A stretch of DNA of 64,000 nt from Spirodela intermedia. Taxonomy: Eukaryota > Streptophyta > Magnoliopsida > Alismatales > Araceae. Below the pieces are notes generated by a model, which saw nothing but the letters and a program-made list of their open reading frames with translations, had not been told where the DNA came from and made no database searches. The DNA is taken from the NCBI GenBank assembly GCA_902729315.2, contig LR746264.1, forward strand, positions 4,613,878 to 4,677,877, read 5' to 3'. Below are positions 62,085-64,000 of this stretch, in pieces (position 1 is the first letter of the stretch; every line of letters begins with the position of its first letter). A program made the position numbers and the translations under genes.

Positions 62085-63460
62085 TCACTCAATGTACACT
62101 AACCTATTGAATGAAAATAGTCTAATTTTGACTTGTTTCAATCATTGTGAGACTGAAAAGATGTAATAATAAACCAATCAAACTTTCAAGGACCTTGCTT
62201 TGGTGAGTAGCATGGAAATGTTAGAATCCTCAAAATACTTGTTCTATTGGGTTGCTGGCAGCCCTCATCTAATCAGTATAAATACAAAAAAAATTAGCTT
62301 AACATTATGTTATTAAAAGATTTTACACAATTAACCCCCATCATTTATGATATTTTGAACCCTAATGACTGATTTGTGAATGATTATTTTGGATTACTTC
62401 ATCAATAAGTATGACAAAAATTTAACAAAATTATCAATACAAATTGGTATTAGATCCTACCATTATCAACTTATAAAGACTCTTCCTTATTTGATAAAGC
62501 AACAAAGCTTACATGGCATTTGACATCACTTTATAAAGTTTATGTTAGGGCCTCACAATAGGGATTAAAACAACAATAGAACAATGGTATCAATAGAGGA
62601 AAAGAACCAAAAGAAACTGAAATTAAACTCCATCAAAATAGTTAAGAGAACATAAAATAAAAGGGTCTTCAAAAGAAACCCTAGAACAGTTGGGACAAAT
62701 TCAAGAGCACCCTACTCCTGTTGACTTCTTCCAAAATTCCTCAATCAAGGGCCCTTGAAGGCTCCTTATATCCTCCGTCATATTGGGCCAATGGCCCACT
62801 ATATCTTAACCTTCCCCTTTTCAGACTTTAAGTTGGCCAAATAATGGGCCTCATATCAAGCCCAACAAAAATGAGGCCTAATAGTTTACTAAAGTACTTT
62901 TGTAGTTGTAAATTTAATTAACTGTTATTTCATAATTCTTTCTATTAGCTTGGTGTTTTGAGGATAATAGGCTTATCATTTCTCCAAAAATAATCCCTTT
63001 TCACATTAGATTGGCACAAATCTTCTACTTTCTTAATCGACTGGATTTATCACAACTCTCAGCAATAAATCTACTTGTTGTCTTTATGAAAGCTCATGTT
63101 TGAGATTTATTTGAACTTTCCAAGCATTTTATTACAATATCCCTTCTTGTGCTCAGTCCCCATTTGTGACTTCTTGTTTTTTCATCTGATAAAATTAAGG
63201 ACAAAAGTGGTGGGTCAAACAGTCCACAGAGATATGTTAAAGTCAAACAAAAGATGTCACCTTAACGAACTTGATAAACCATTAATTAAGAAAGAATTTA
63301 ACACATTTGACTGGAAAACCATGGAAATATATCATCACATAGAGATTTTCTTTTGTCTCTACTGTAATAATTTGTTTCTCACAATAGGACAATGTTCACT
63401 CCAATGAAATTACGTACTCAAACACTCAAAAAGTGATTAGAGACATAGGAAAAAGGAGGA
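62085..63460. other. AT-rich DNA downstream of the ABP1 remnant
   Basis: No protein match. The part nearest 63460 would be the 3' UTR if the ABP1 locus is transcribed. Confidence 0.4.
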
Positions 63461-63927
<467 letters not shown>

Positions 63928-64000
63928 CTGCATCATCTTGAAGTCTTAGAAGCAATAAACATGTTTCTAAATATGGCATAGAGAGCCAAATTTTTTGCAT

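Overview
The window is nuclear DNA of a flowering plant. Genes carry spliceosomal introns with GT-AG borders and recognisable plant orthologues, between long AT-rich stretches of decayed retrotransposons. A monocot is my guess, because two genes (the lipase at 7.2-9.0 kb and the pentatricopeptide repeat gene at 52.6-54.9 kb) are very GC-rich while their surroundings are AT-rich. The species cannot be named from sequence alone.

Layout. 1-5.7 kb: AT-rich, with minus-strand remains of a Ty1/copia element (integrase and RNase H pieces, reverse transcriptase not found). 5.74-5.90 kb: long GA microsatellite. 7.2-8.95 kb: two-exon plastid-type phospholipase A1 gene (+). 10.0-10.25 kb: 33-bp coding-like minisatellite. 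11.4-30.1 kb: an 11-exon, 18.7-kb minus-strand gene for mannosylglycoprotein endo-beta-mannosidase (GH2). All 11 exons could be joined in phase by eye into a 973-codon reading frame; its introns hold a Ty3/gypsy protease relic, a copia-like primer site and an unidentified exon-like ORF. 30.3-52.6 kb: a 22-kb gene-free block with two copies of one long TG...CA element. One copy carries an internal 2.35-kb duplication; the other is split by a 1467-bp solo LTR with a perfect 5-bp target duplication. 52.6-54.9 kb: intronless E-class PPR gene (-). 55.2-60.3 kb: six-exon cytosolic asparaginyl-tRNA synthetase gene (-). 60.5-62.1 kb: two tandem-repeat tracts. 63.46-63.93 kb: the last two exons of an auxin-binding protein 1 (ABP1) gene ending in KDEL, with two sequence lesions suggesting decay; the rest lies beyond the right edge.

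The genes are unrelated housekeeping or organellar functions (plastid lipid hydrolysis, N-glycan breakdown, organellar RNA processing, tRNA charging, an ER-resident auxin-binding protein). They do not form a pathway or cluster. I see no new multi-gene system. The most noteworthy items are the ABP1 remnant, the nested and rearranged long repeats with a tRNA-3'-half-like motif, and a His in place of Asn in motif 2 of the asparaginyl-tRNA synthetase.
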